Part shown: positions 10,795 to 23,353 of the stretch, in pieces
Numbering within the stretch: the first letter of the stretch is position 1
Layout: each line of letters opens with the position of its first letter
Source: Adiantum capillus-veneris
Taxonomy: Eukaryota; Streptophyta; Polypodiopsida; Polypodiales; Pteridaceae
Assembly (NCBI GenBank): GCA_014529385.2
Contig: CM043958.1
Coordinates: 155,066,293 to 155,130,292 of the forward strand
DNA length: 64,000 nt
Direction of reading: 5' to 3'
The notes under the pieces: model-generated
Databases searched by the model: none
Told to the model about the DNA's origin: nothing
The model's input: only the letters and a program-made list of their open reading frames with translations
Program-made: the position numbers and the translations under genes

Positions 10795-13658
10795 GGGATT
10801 GTTATAACAGTAACTTTGTTATGATGACTCCGAAGGAGATTGAGAAGACGAAGTACAAGGGACACTCGATCCAAGAAACAATTTACGGGAACAATGCATG
10901 AAAGTGAACAGAATGTAGGCCCAAATGATAGAGCCTGTGATAGCATGTTCAATCAAAGAGGAAGCACAGCCATGGGCAACCACGTCAATGATGGGACCAA
11001 GGGTAGAAATTCAGAAACCACCTATAACAGGGAAAGAATGGGTGCCACTAGGACAAGGAGAGGTCCACATGAATCTCATCTACCAAACAACTGGTTTGAA
11101 GGTCTAACGGGAGAAACACCGGCTAGAAGAGAGAGAGTAGGTGCTAAGCATAACCGTAGACTCAGACCAATAGACTTTCAAAAATGGGTCAAAAAATACA
11201 ACGGATCAGGGGATCCATATGACCATTTAGCAAGCTTCATATAGTCTTTAAGAGCTTAGCGCATAATTGAATTCCTTACACAGTTTGAGGGATTTGGGAT
11301 GACCTTAGAGGGAAAATCTATAACCTAGTTTCAGACCGTACCTTCTAGGTCGATAATCAATTTACCAACTTTGGCTTTGTTACTGCTTGTTCTAAAATGG
11401 GAATCAAACATAGTACGGTGGCACAAATCTATAGTTTTAAACAAAAACAAGGAGAAATTGTCAGAGATAGCGAGAGTCGGATGAGGCAATACATAGACAG
11501 ATGTCCGGAGTTGGAGATTCCAACCAAGGAAAGGCTTGTCTCACTGATTTTAAAAGGGCTATTAAACAAGATTTGCGTGCTATTTTGAATAGCAAGAACC
11601 ACATGACTTGGGAAGCGTGCAATCTACATGCGATTGACCTAAGTGATAACTGTGAGATCTTCAATGAGGAAAGCAAAGCTAAAGATACACAAAGCGAATG
11701 TACTACACCCACTGTGCCAGCACAATTAGGACCAGCTGTTACAACTCTTGTCAATGCTATGGAGGACATGTTTAAACGCATGAATGATATGATGACCAAC
11801 ATACAAAGGATGCCGATGAGAGGCCCGGGACAGGGACCAAATCAAGGACAACCAATGGGACAACAAAGACAATTGAAATGGTGCCCCATTGAAGGAAAAT
11901 GGACAAATCATGAGACGAACGAGTGCTACTACAAGCCCAAATACCATAGAATTATCAAGTAAGTGCCAATGAGGCCATAAAGACAACCCATCTATGTATA
12001 GATACCTGCCAAATGTGGCACCAATGCAAAGATCAATGATGAATATGAAGAGACCACAGCAAGTATTAGGCCAACAACAACCACTCCAAGGGAATAATGC
12101 TATACCAGTCAAGTATATGTTGCATGAGGGACAAGTGGATGAGCATGCTCTAGTACCTGTTACTCCATATCGTGAAACGAGTTTATAACCATGGGGGTAG
12201 AAGAGGAGTGGTATAATCAACCGACACTAGCACCTATAGAGCCAATGTACCAAGCACCTGCGAATACAACACATGTTTACATTCATTGCAAATTAGGGAG
12301 CTAGACCACGTATGATCAAGCCAATTCCCAAACCAGAACTAGAAATTGCCATAACTATGGAGTGGATGACCATTGGAAAAACAACTGTCTTGAACCAAAT
12401 AGAATGCAAGACCTATAGAGGCATATTGTGGAGTTTGTGGATGGAAGGGTTGAAAATTTCCTGAAGACTACCCTAGGAATTCAGCCAACAAAGGAAAAAC
12501 CGCTATAAATGTAGTTCAAGTAGTTCATGAGAAGGGGAATTGACAATTCCTATTCGAGTGATGACTAGAGCACAAGGCAAGGGAAACAAACCAAAAAATG
12601 CAAGTAGTCTGACAAATCCAACAATTTCCCCAAAAACTCCAGGAAAGAAAGACACAAACGATTCAAACTCAAGGGACAAACACTACGGACGGAAGTTGAA
12701 GGAAAGATACGGAAGGAGGTAGAGGAAAAGATGCAGACTCTTTCAATAGATTTTACGGAACCTACACCAAAATCAGTTGGATCAGTACTAGTTGATAAAA
12801 TTTATGAACCAATCAACACAACATTGGAAGCTTTCCAAGCTGGATTAAAAGCCGATCAAATATTGGAAAAAAAATGGAAAAACTATCCAACACTTGATAT
12901 GGAAGCAACCAAATTAGAAACTTACAAAAACTTGATGCAAATCACGCAAACCATGCTGGAAAAATAGAAACCTCTGTTAGAAATCATAGGAAAACCAGCA
13001 AAAGTTGAGACTAAAGCCATTAGAGAGAAAGCTCAAGAAAAGGGTGAGTTGGAAACCTTGGAGAACAATGATGCACAATCACCAAACTAATAGTTTCTAA
13101 TAGTGAAGAAGGATGGGACAAAGTGCCTATAGTCGAACCACCTGTGGAAAAAAGCTAGAGAAGTAAAGACAGGAGCTTGACCCTGAAATCAGCACCAATT
13201 GAAGAAGTTCAGCTTGATAGACCACCCATAGAACTAGCTGAACAGTCCTTGTATGGAGATTGGGGATCAGAGCAGGAATATTGCGAACATTACCTTCTTA
13301 CCTAGGTGAGAATGAAGAGAAATTGATGGTCTGCAAAACAACAAAATTAAACAAGCCAAAACAAACCTTGGATGTGGCTAATGTGCAATCCATTATGTCA
13401 ATACCAAATCAGTGCACAATCACTTTGGGTGAGCTATTGAAGTTACGACCACACCTACGGGGAGATTTGCAAATCACCATGGAAAAGATGGGATTAAAGG
13501 GAGCATCTCAAATGAACTTGGAAATTTTTCAAAACGAAGAGGCAAGGTACAGTTTTTGGGGTGTCCATGGTAGCTTCTTCAATCGAATTGTTCTTCCTAC
13601 ATATATCCACCATGAGTTGCAAAGAGGGTGTTCAATTTATAGCATCTCAAGTGAATAG
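10795..13658 (+). pseudogene. Family T Ty3/gypsy gag remnant (T2)
   Basis: A decayed Gag half-polyprotein homologous to T3. Domains in order: a basic N-terminal segment (from about 10840); a retrotransposon gag domain (FQKWVKKYNGSGDPYDHL near 11175-11230, then IYSFKQKQGE and RMRQYIDRCPELEIPTKERL to about 11590); the W-C motif WCPIEGKWTNHETNECYYK near 11880-11935; a CCHC-like segment with one cysteine changed (CHNYGVDDHWKNNC near 12350); the linker module (VLVDKIYEPI... to MLEK, 12787-12966); and LRTLPSYLGE near 13278. Protease and the rest of pol are missing. Several frames and in-frame stops are needed to read it. Confidence 0.7.
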
Positions 13659-13795
13659 CCCAATGGAATCCTGACATTTATTTTACTTATTTGTCAAAGT
13701 CTAGGTAGGGCAATTTGCTAAGGTGACTATATAAGCACCACCTTGCCCCCATTGTATTATCACCAGTTCATTGCTAAGGTTGGTTGGTTCAAAAG

Positions 13796-13848
<53 letters not shown>

Positions 13849-13990
13849 TGTGGATTCTCCCTATTGCTCTACGCATACACATCATCGACTTTGACACAAG
13901 CAATATTCTCCTAGCATACCAAAAATTCAGCAAAGTCAATCAGTTGCGAGAATAAGAACTTTTTGAACCTTGCCAAGTCTATTGGTGTCA
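13659..13990 (+). other. TATA-bearing segment with (CT)n, possible LTR remnant
   Basis: No gene. CTATATAAGCACC near 13729 looks like an LTR promoter box. A CT run follows at about 13798-13847. The segment lies between T2 gag and the family X repeat and could be what is left of an LTR, but no second copy is visible. Confidence 0.3.
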
Positions 13991-15340
13991 TAAAATCTAA
14001 TATAACTAACCCAAATGATTTTATCATATTGAACTGATCATTTAATGTGGGAGAATAAATGAGAACAATAGTTAGAATATAGACATGTGCTTATGGATCT
14101 ATGTCAGCACGAGACCAAAGTCAATGGGTCCAAATGGGATATGGTTTGTCAAAGAGCAATGCTAGCTAATGGAGCTTGAAAGACCTTAGGGTTAGCTTCA
14201 TTAAAGACCTCCTAAGGTTAGTGTAAAAGTCCTTAGACCTAGGACCTTAGGTTAAGCTAGGTTCATGTTTTAGGTTAATAATTAAGGTGCTTGACATGCT
14301 TGATAGCTAAGGTCCTTGGCCAAGCTGGCCCTGTGCTTGAGGTGACCAAGTCCAAGTCAAAGTTGAGCCCTACAAAGAGGGAGGCAAGCCTACAAGCTAG
14401 GGATATGAGATAGAGAGAGCCCATGCTCATACTAAGCCTTTGCATGTTGACTAAGGTGCTTGAGAAGCTTCCCCATGCTGAGGTAAGGGCTTGAGGAGCT
14501 TAAGTATAAAAGGGTCCCTACAAAGGAGGGGGCGATCCCCAAAGCTAGGGATAAGCTTGACTTGACCTTCCACTCACCCAAAGGGCACCCTTTCCTTAAG
14601 GAGCACAAGGACACATGTCAGGTTCTCCTTATGCTTAGCCAATGGGGTGCTTGAATCCTATTGGCTAAAGAGGGGTCCAATGAGCATTTAGAATAGTTAA
14701 TGAGCACAAGGCATGAGCTAGAATGAGGGGTTGACCCAAGCAACTAAGGGGCTTGCTTGCAAGATATACTCTGTCACACACACTCTCATTGTGTGAAGTG
14801 CTAAGTGCAAGAACTTTATCTCCTTCTCCAAGCTTGTTGAAAAGTTGAGAGCCTACACCAATACTCTTGGTTATGGAATGCAAATCTAACCAAGAGCCAT
14901 GCTTCATTATTATGCTATTAAGATATGCTAAGCAAGAAGAGTGATGATAAGTGAGGAACTATTTCTTTCTCTTCTTGCTTAAGAAGAAAGGTCCTTAAGT
15001 TGTCCATGAAAGGTTGGACCTGTTCATTGCAATAGGGTAAGTGGGACATGGATCTATTATCCTGGTTGAAAAGGACTTAGTTAGAGGTACACCGTTGGGA
15101 ACTATAGACTTAATAATGGAGTCTCTCGGGTCTTGCCTTTGGCTTAACCATTATTGAGCTACTAGCAAGCTCAAAAGGAACAATAATCAACCAGGCAAGG
15201 TTAGACCCTCTCCACTACTCTTTGCAATCAATAGTTTCTAAACCACGGGTGTGGCTGCTTGAGAGCTACTTTTCAAAGGTAAAGAAGAGTAGAAACTAAG
15301 GTTTTTGAGGGTAACAAAGCACAAAGTAGCATATACATAA
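13991..15340 (+). repeat. Family X LTR region (copy X1)
   Basis: Bases 13991-14965 align with 16614-17685, starting with CATAAAATCTAATAT and a GTGGGAGAA purine tract near 14047, then a long LTR-like region. TATAAAAGG near 14505 is a good promoter box. The stretch CCCTACAAAGGAGGGGGCGA (near 14515) is shared with X2, and a related copy of it (near 14370) lies within X1 itself. After about 14965 the two copies diverge. Because 3' internal sequence precedes the LTR, X1 looks like a 3' LTR even though gag follows it. Confidence 0.55.
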
Positions 15341-15378
15341 GTTTAATTAGCACGGATGACAATAATCAAGAGAGTAGA

Positions 15379-16613
15379 ATGAATATTGACAACTTTGATT
15401 TTGCACATGATCATCCTATAGTCCATCTCCTCGTCACTCCAAGAGGGAAGAGAGGAAACAAAGGAAGAAAAAGGCAAGAAAGAGGTCACCCTCCTCTCCT
15501 TCTTCTTCACCTTCCTCCTCTTCCGATGAAAGCAACGGATATTCTCCTAGAGAATACAAGAGGAGAGGACATTGAAAATCCTACCCTGCTTAAGAAGTTC
15601 AAAGATGGAGGAAAGAGTATCTCTTTTATCACCTATGATGGCACCTTTGGTGCTACTGACAAAGCATTGGCCTTCATCCAGCAATTTGATGTGGCCTTTG
15701 GAGAGAGGGCTTCATGGAGTCCTCCAAGCTACACCATGTAGCTATGCACTTCCAGAAATCTGCTCGTCAATGGTGGGCTAGCCTTCGTGGCAATGGCAAG
15801 ACCCCAAAGACATGGAAAACTCTACGAGTTTCCATCATGAAGAAATTCTTGACAAGCGACGCCAAGGATAAAGTGCTCACCGAATGGGGAGTTTAAAGTT
15901 GCTCTCCAATGAGTCTATCCACAAATATGTTGAAAAGTTTTGGGATTTACATCTCAAGGCTACTGTCTTTCAAATGATAGACTTTGTTGAGCAAAAGAAA
16001 CAATTTTGTGTGGGATTACCTGAAGAAATGGCCAAGTATGTTAACTCCCAATGGCCTGGTTCTATCACCGAAGTAATCCACCACACTATGGTTGCTTCGT
16101 GCATCAATTTCCAACAAGGGGCTAAAAGAAATGCCAAGCCCATGGAAAACAAAGACAAAAATAAATCAAGTGGGAAGAACAATGCTTAAAACTCTTCCCA
16201 AGGCAATCCCAATAACAATAACAACAACAACAACAATCGGTCCAAGGAGAAGGGAGTTTACAAAGGTAAAAATAAACTCTCTCCTAAAGGGCTAGAAGCT
16301 TTTCGTAAGGACCACAAATGCTTTAAGGATGGGGAGCAAGGACATGGCTATCGTTCTTGCCCCAAAAGAAATGCCAGCAATGAGACTCCTAGAGCTTCCA
16401 CGATTGAAGCTCCAAAAGAGGATGCTCATTGCAAAGGATTACCTCTCTCCTATGCTTGGGAAAAGGTAAGGGAGCATGATGCCTTCATCCTGTTTGACCC
16501 TAGCTCTACTCACAATTTCATATCAACGGAGTTGGCCACCAAGTTAGGCATACAAGCCCATGAGATGGAAGATGTTTTTGTAGAGCCTTTAAGAGGCAAG
16601 AAGCCACAATTTC
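15379..16613 (+). pseudogene. Chromovirus-like Ty3/gypsy gag and protease N-part
   Basis: The gag reading spans several frames. It has a Ser/Pro-rich N-terminal segment (about 15485-15560), then FITYDGTFGATDKALAFIQQ, and a gag domain with ARQWWASLRG, VSIMKKFL and YVEKFWDL between 15600 and 16190. A zinc knuckle reading CFKDGEQGHGYRSC lies near 16319, where the second cysteine of CCHC is replaced by Asp. The protease begins with LFDPSSTHNFIS near 16490, where the usual DSG/DSS is altered. Gag coats the genomic RNA and the protease matures the polyprotein. Frameshifts near 15715 and 15890 and the altered residues make it inactive. It continues at 18136 after an interruption. Confidence 0.7.
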
Positions 16614-18135
16614 ATAAAATCTAATATCTAACCAACCCAAATGATTTCCTCATATTAAACTGATCATTTAACGTGGGAGAATAGATGGGGATAAGGGTTA
16701 GAATATAAACATGTGCTTATGGGTCTATCTCAACACGGGGCCAAAGGTAAAGGGGTCCAAATGAGAGATGATATGTCAAAGAGCAAGGCTAGCTAATGGA
16801 GCTTAAAGACCTTAGGGTTAGCTTCATCGAAGACCTCCAATGGTTAGTGTTAAAATTCCATTGACCTTAGGTAAGCTAGGACTGAGATTGACGTGGGAAC
16901 CCTGCCAAGCTTGAGGTGCTTGTCGTGCTTGTTGACTAAGATGCTTGAGGTGCTTATCGTGCTTGCCGACTAGGGAGCTTGATGTGCTTGTGGTAACACT
17001 ACCCAAGCTTGAGGTGCTTTTTCGTGCTTGTGCTGATTAAGGTGCTTGTGTGCCAAAAGTAAAAAAAATCCCTACAAAGGAGGGGGCGAGCCCTAGAGCT
17101 AGGGGGATGAGAGAGAACACACACACAAAAGGTAAGCCCAAGCCTCGAGGCAGCAAGGACACATGTCAAGCCCCTACCCAAGTTGCCCTCAAGGTGTACC
17201 TGAATCCTATTGGATAGGCTAAAAGGGGTCCAATGAGCATTTAGATTAATTAAATAATTATCTAAGCAATTATCAAGCCTCTCTCCATCAAAGGGAAAGA
17301 AGGACACTTGTCCAAAAGCTACCCTTGTTGCTTGATATGACTTTTGCATGTGATTGGCTAGGCCTGGAGGGGTCCAATGAGCTTCAAGCATAAGCTACGA
17401 AGGGGGGGGGGGGGGGGGGGTTGACCAAAGCAAGCAAGGGGTGTGCTTGGGGGGTATACTCCCTCACACTCTCTCTCATGTGCTCTCATTCTTCACTTGG
17501 TGAAGTGCAAGAACTCCATCTCCTTCTCCAAGCTTGTTGAGAAGTTGAGAGCCTACACCAACACTATTGGCTATGGAATGCAAATCCAACGAAGAGCCAT
17601 GCTTCAAAGCTTGTCATCTTCTCCATCTTCATTACTATGCTATTATGTATGCTAGCAAGAAGAGTGATGATAAGTGAGGAACTATTTCTTCCTCCCATGG
17701 ATGTTTCTTCTTCCTCTTCCCTGCCCTCATTCCTCGCTAGCTCTCTCCACCTTTGAAGGTGTTTGAGGCCTTGGGACTGAGGCTTGGGATAGTTAATAAT
17801 TTTTACAAAGTCTATGTTATGCTCGTGATGCACGAAGCTTTCAATCTTCATTGCATCACCTAGGTCACAAGGAACACAAAGATTGTATTGTACCAAGTCT
17901 CTCTTGATGGGAGAATCTATAATACAAAAGCCTATTGGAGAGGGACCGGCTCCACATAAATCCGGTCCTCAACTGTTGTCAAGTTCTCTAAACTCTCTCT
18001 CTTGCAAAAGTATTGTTCATGCCACGTTAATTAAGTACTATGTTTATGTTGCTACCAATAATTAAGTTCACCCTCTATATTCTCAAAGTAGTCTCACAAA
18101 AATGCTTTCTTTAATTCTCCTAAGTTCATAGGCCA
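16614..18135 (+). repeat. Family X LTR-type segment (copy X2) inside the protease
   Basis: It begins with the same CATAAAATCTAATAT and GTGGGAGAA block as X1 and aligns with it to about 17685. The remaining 450 bp are specific to this copy. It carries short repeats of GCTTGAGGTGCTT (16905-17035) and an 18-20 base G run near 17403. It lies between protease residues that are nearly contiguous in the family (…MEDVFVEP before, TPLIGKLRLHVQGYVD after), so it interrupts the gene. Confidence 0.6.
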
Positions 18136-19545
18136 TTTCCATTACACACAGTTACTCCCTTGATTGGTAAATTGAGGCTTCATGTCCAAGGCTATGTTGA
18201 TAAAGAAGATTTCTTCATCTCTCTTCTCAAGCATGAAGATGTCATCCTAGGGGCACCATGGTTTGACCGTATGGTTGTTAATGTAAAGTTCCATGAAAGA
18301 AGGTTGTATTTCAAGTATAGGGAAAAGAACATGTACATAGATGCTAATGAGACTGGTACGCATACCCCTTGTAAATTCTCCTGCTTTTGACAAATCAATG
18401 AAAAGATTAGTTTCTGCGTACATGATTTTTTGCAAAAAATTCATAGAAGATCCTAATGTTTTATCAAATGTAAAATGATAGAAATCAAGAAGAATTAGAC
18501 TTGTCTAATTTTCTAAATAGGTTCCAAAATGTTTTTATGGATGATATCCCTATGGAGTTACCTCCAAAATTAGGGGATGATGACCATTGAATTAAGTTCC
18601 TACCAGGAAGCTCACCGCCTAACAAGCCTTCTTATTGAGTTTCCCAAGCTCAACAAGAGGAGATCACAAGGCAAGTACAAGAATTGGTAGACAAAGGGAT
18701 GGTGAGGCCTAGATCCTCTCCCTTTTGTACTCCAGTCCTTTTAGTGCAAAAGAAAGATGGCACATACCGCATGTGTGTGGACTATCGAGCACTAAATCAT
18801 ATCACTGTCAAAAATAGATTTCCAGTACCATGGGTAGAAGATCTGTTTGATAAGCTACAAGGCTCTACCTACTTCAATAGGATTGACCTTAAGAGTGGCT
18901 ATCATCAAATAAGGATAGTGAATGAAGATATCGTAACACCACGTTTTGTACAACGTTTGGTCTTTATGAATATTTAGTCATGCCTTTTGGTTTGACTAAT
19001 GTGCCGGCCACATTCGGTCGTTTAATGGAGAAATTTTTTAGACCCCACTACAAGTTCACTGAAGTGTTCTTTGATGATATCATCATCTACTCCAAGTCCT
19101 TGGAGGAGCACAAGCAACATCTCCATGTAATTTTTCAAGCTTTGAGGGAGAACAAGCTTTTTATCAATCAAAAGAAGAGCAAGTTTTTCCTTCAAGAGAT
19201 TCAGTATTTAGGTCATATTATCTTTCAAGGTGGTAGCCGTATGGATCCATCAAAGTTCAAGGTAATAAAAGCATGGCCTAATCCAAGGAATCTACATGAG
19301 CTATGAATCTTTATTGGTATGTGTGCATACTATAGACGCTTCATAGTAGCAAAAATCTCTCAAATAGGAGGACCATTACATGACTTAAAAAAGAAGAACC
19401 TTAAGTACTCATGGACTGCTAAAGAGCAAAATGCTTTTGACAAGACTTTAGCAATTGTTTTGAGTGTCCTCACTTTTGGGCAAGCTTTAGAGATGATTAT
19501 CATTATTCTCTGCATATTGCTTATTTTGGCTGATATAGCCTAAGG
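18136..19545 (+). pseudogene. Chromovirus-like protease C-part and reverse transcriptase
   Basis: The protease resumes with LIGKLRLHVQGYVDKEDFF (about 18161) and VILGAPWFDRM (18245). The reverse transcriptase follows: PVLLVQKKDGTYRMCVDYRA near 18735, RIDLKSGYHQIRI near 18880, MPFGLTNVPATF at 18980 and the catalytic box FFDD at 19067-19078 (usual form Y/F-x-DD). YLGHIIF and YYRRFI mark the thumb and connection near 19207-19330. A frameshift near 18965 and a stop near 19304 break it. The start of RNase H runs into unrelated sequence at about 19545, so integrase is lost. Family: Ty3/gypsy, probably chromovirus. Confidence 0.8.
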
Positions 19546-20294
19546 ATCAACCCAGGATAAACCATATTAATTCCTGCATCATGCTTTCAGTAGACATCCA
19601 TTGACAGTCTTTCTATACATCCTTCCAGCACTAGATATCCATTTTGAAGGACTTGTGAGAGCGTCTTGTGAGGCCTAGTTGAAGCTTCTTTGCTAGCTGT
19701 CCTATCCACATGGAATCCTGCAAAAAGAAATGAAAATTGAAAGCCAAATGAGGGGGAAGGCCAACTTCCTACTTAATCTCAAACCAGGAGGTCCACATCC
19801 TTTTGATTAGTTCTCAACCTTTAGGTTTATGAGGAAAAGGAGAAGTGATAACGTCTCTAAGAGAGAAGCCTTTCTAGCTGGGATAGGATACTAGTGATAA
19901 AGAGTGTAGATCTCTCTTTATGAGGCATGTCCAATAGTCTTCTGAGTCCACTTCTCTCATGATCCATTTGGCAGCTAACTTGTGGGCATGCTTGGTGATG
20001 TTAAGAATACCTAGACCACCTTGACTTTTGGGGAGGCAGCACACTTCCCATTTTACCTTGGCGATCTTATTGTAGGTGTCAGTGCCTCCCCATAGGAATC
20101 TTTAGAAAGCTACAAGATCTTGTTGAGTTGGGTCTGGGTAATCTTCCAACAACACAGAAAATAGATTAGGGATGAGAGTAGGTAATGGTTCAAGACAAAA
20201 ACTCTTAAAGACAATAATCCTTGCATTGCTTGCTATCCAAAGAGTTTCTTTTTGAATTTATCTAGAATCCAGTCAAATCTTTGAGCTGAAGAGT
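19546..20294 (-). pseudogene. LINE ORF2 C-terminal part (left of Copia insertion)
   Basis: On the minus strand the translation includes FLWGG, KIAKVKWEVCCLPKSQGGLG, ILNITKHAHKLAAKWIMRE and ELIKRMWTSWFEI. These are the post-RT block (LPKSEGGLGI...NLALLAKW) of plant L1 LINEs. The reading is broken by a few stops. It continues across the Copia insertion at 20295-23348 into 23354-23560. Confidence 0.7.
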
Positions 20295-20464
20295 TGTTAG
20301 GTAAAGGCGGTGTGCCTCACCATGCTTTGCTCGTGTTCCTCGGTCAGTGTCTAGCTGCCCACACTTATCTTCTTATTCTTTATACATACAAAGAATAAGG
20401 AGCTCTCACTCACATTCTCACATGGTACTCACACAGTGAGATTCCACCCCACATCCTGTGTCAT

Positions 20465-20542
<78 letters not shown>

Positions 20543-20584
20543 CTTGCACTCTCTACACACACGCATCGCATCCGCGCACTCACA
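20295..20584 (+). repeat. 5' LTR of the 20.3-kb Copia element
   Basis: 290 bp, TGTTAG to CTCACA. It contains TTCTTTATACATAC (a TATA-like box) near 20377 and a CT microsatellite at about 20466-20540 that is much longer than in the 3' LTR, which explains most of the length difference. Confidence 0.85.
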
Positions 20585-20586
20585 AT

Positions 20587-20598
20587 CGGTATCAGAGC
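20587..20598 (+). promoter_or_regulatory. Primer binding site, tRNA-iMet type
   Basis: CGGTATCAGAGC, one base from the canonical TGGTATCAGAGC, lies 2 bp after the 5' LTR. This is the usual first-strand primer site of plant Copia elements. Confidence 0.85.
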
Positions 20599-22930
20599 TT
20601 TGGCTTCACGACAGATGGAGTGCTACAAAGAAGTGAGCTTTTGGCTATGGTGAGCTTGTTTTCGGTGGAAGCTTGAGATCGGTGAGCAACCACCCAATCT
20701 GTGCTCATGGAAGCTTTAGGGACATTCCCAAGCTTGAGGGAAGAGTGTATTGCAAGAGTGTATGGTTATTTGCAGCCATACTTGCAGGAAGAATGCAAAT
20801 TTTCATTTCCGCAGGTCATTTTTCGGGCTACAAAACAGTGTTTTTTGCATAACTTTTGCATACGGAATGCGATTTATGCAAGGTCAGGACGTAACCTGGG
20901 GTTTTGGCACGCTCCGGATGCAATTGTAATGTCCATTTGAGCTGATTTTAACCTCTGAAATTTCTACTACAGCAACAAGTTTTTGCTGTGTTTTTGAGCC
21001 GAAAATAGTGTTTTTTGGCATATCTTGCACACTCGGACTCAGATCTATATAATCTAGGGGTCTACTCCAGGGCTTGTCGATGTTCCGGATGCAATGATGA
21101 TATCAGAATTTTGAAATTCTGATCTCTGAATTTTTTGCAGCAACCTGCATTTTTTTTTAGACATAAAAGATTTGATAGTTAAGGGCTTGTATACTGCAAA
21201 TCATTGTGTAGATTGCGTCTAGGGATATGTACATCACATTGTGGAGTCCATTGGGTGCTGATTTAACTTGCAATTGTTGATTTGGGATGTGCTTCTTGGA
21301 CTAACACACATCCGTAAAGTTTCTCGACACATGGTTTTGTGCTAATTTATGCTCTATGTGGGAACAAATGTGGAGATGTGAAGCCATCATGGCTAAGTAT
21401 TTTAGATGCATGGTTGATGCTCGCAGTTGAGCACTTGTTTATGTGCATTCATTGAAGCTTGTTTATACAAACAAGTTGATAGGTTTTGTCAATATTCCGT
21501 TGAGTGGTACTCCGACTAGAGCATGCTTGCTCTTTGTATGACTTTGTGAGGTGATTCCGGACGACTACATTCCCGGATTTGGCCATTTTGTGTTGTCTCC
21601 ATTTGCTGTTTACTGTTGAGTTTTTGCTCCAGTTACAAGTGAGACTCTGCCAAAATTTTGTCAAATTTTTTTCCCTATTGTAGAGGTTTGTGAGCTTAAT
21701 AGTTTGCTCACTTTTTCTACTTGAAATAGTGGTTTGCTCTCAGGTGGGAGAGTTTTGTGATCTCGAGCATTGTTTGCCATTGTATGGCATGGCCACGAGA
21801 GGCGATTTTTGTTCAGGACGACTGACATGTTGGTATTGTGGCCACAAGGGGCATATTAGGCATCGTTGCTTCAGGCGTATGAGGCAGCGGAAGAGGTAGA
21901 TGCATGGTGCTACTATGAGGACAGATGTTAGAGAGTATGCATGTGACGGGCATGTCACTTTTGAGTCTAGCTTGCCTTCAAACTACTTTGTGTCTTGGGA
22001 TAGCACATTGTCTACGCATTTTCTACTAGACGAGCATGTAGTTTTCACGTGACGCCACGTCGTGATTTGTTTTGCTCTTTCTCTAGTGGGAGACTTAGTT
22101 GTGTGCAGTTTGCTGATGGTTCAACATATGACATAGAGGGTGTTGGAGATGTATGCATGTCTTTACCTAGCGGTGCATTGCTTACGCTACGAGATGTACG
22201 TAGATGTACCAGGACTCAGTCAGAGTCTCATTTCAGTGTGTCAGTTGCAGAGTACTGGACATTGTGTACTGCTTGGAGAGCGGTCATTTCAGATGCATAT
22301 GGGATCACTGTTGATAGCCAGAGGTACCCTTTGCATATTTCTGACACACGAGGCGGTGTATTTGCAGCCATGTTTGGAGCGAGAGACGAGGCATGTCTAT
22401 TTTGCAGATGTGTTGCATGGAGAGTAGGTTGTGCATTTGTCTTGTGGTGACGTTCACACAGACAGTGGTATCTCTGGGAATGCACATCTTTGTCAGTCAT
22501 CAGTTGAGGTGAGATCAGTTGAGCTAGAGACCGATGCATTGTTTTATGATGCGTCCGATATGTTTGAGGGCGACGGTGTCCTTCAAATAGCTGTGTGTGA
22601 TTGCAGTGGTGCTGATTTTTTGGTTTTGCAATAATTCTCAGCAGATATGCCTTTGCCAAACGATGCTGACATGGTGATGCATAGTCAGGTGATTCCCGAT
22701 GAGGATGCATATGGCACTGAGGTTGCTAACAGGGATAGGTTAGCACACATAGTGCATGTTTCGTCGGCTTTCGAGTATCTCATGTCTGACCTTTTGGTTT
22801 CAAGACCTGATCTTGCTTATGCGGTTGGTGCATTTGCAGTGGGAGTTGTCAGTCGTGCGATGACTGACAACTGGCATTGTGCATTGTGGAGCCATGTAGG
22901 TCATCACTCGATACCTGCATCATGAGTGTC
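20599..22930 (+). pseudogene. Copia gag/protease/RNase H remnants
   Basis: The first 1.2 kb has no recognisable domain. A zinc knuckle, CWYCGHKGHIRHRC, lies near 21829-21870 (C-x2-C-x4-H-x4-C intact). Bases 22095-22425 read in shifting frames as the protease/pre-integrase region, with FADGSTYDIEGVGDVCM, then LTLRDV and PGLSQSLISVCQLQSTGH. RNase H-adjacent sequence (SRPDLAYAVG and GVVSRAM) lies near 22800-22865. Integrase and the RT catalytic box are absent. It would need proteins from another Copia element to move. Confidence 0.65.
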
Positions 22931-23095
22931 ATCGTAGCTCTAGCTCTAGTGGTATGCATGTTGCATCTACACTAGAGCATGTTTGGAGTGAGCCAGTGGG
23001 CACAGGTTGAGAGTCGTCTTCTCTCACCTCTTGTATATGCTAGTTGTAGGCTAGTCTTCTCGCCACTTATCAGCACACAGCCTTTAGTGGGAGAA

Positions 23096-23348
23096 TGTTA
23101 GGTAAAGGCGGTGTGCCTCACCGTGCTTTACTCGTGTCCGTCGGCCAGTGTCCGACTGCCCACATTTATCTCCTTATTCTTTATACATACAAAGAATAAG
23201 GAGCTCTCACTCACATTCTCACATGGTACTCACACAGTGAAATTTGGGAGCTCCACCCCACATCCTATGTCGTGCTCTCTCTCTCTCTCTCTCTCCCTCT
23301 TTCCCCTTTGCACTCTCTGCGCACATGCACCGCATCCGCGCACTCACA
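23096..23348 (+). repeat. 3' LTR of the 20.3-kb Copia element
   Basis: 253 bp, near-identical to 20295-20584 outside the CT repeat and an extra TTTGGGAG near 23243. Confidence 0.85.
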
Positions 23349-23353
23349 AGAGA

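Larger units (their letters stand above)
20295..23348 (+). mobile_element. Copia-type LTR element, internally deleted
   Basis: LTRs at 20295-20584 and 23096-23348 both begin TGTTAGGTAAAGGCGG and end CTCACA. They differ mainly in CT-repeat length. The flanks AGAGT (20290-20294) and AGAGA (23349-23353) agree at four of five bases, as expected of an old target duplication. A tRNA-iMet primer site follows the 5' LTR and a purine tract AGTGGGAGAA (23086-23095) precedes the 3' LTR. Only about 2.5 kb lies inside, so integrase and most of RT are missing. It inserted into a minus-strand LINE whose frame continues on both sides. Confidence 0.85.

Noticed and set aside
11726-12220. 164-codon minus-strand frame
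   Set aside because: It is the antisense of the T2 gag W-C motif and linker, which are clearly coding on the plus strand.
20436-20676. Leu/Ser-repeat frames
   Set aside because: They are translations of the CT microsatellite in a Copia LTR.
22228-22710. 160-codon minus-strand frame
   Set aside because: It lies antisense to the Copia protease/pre-integrase remnant and has no family features.
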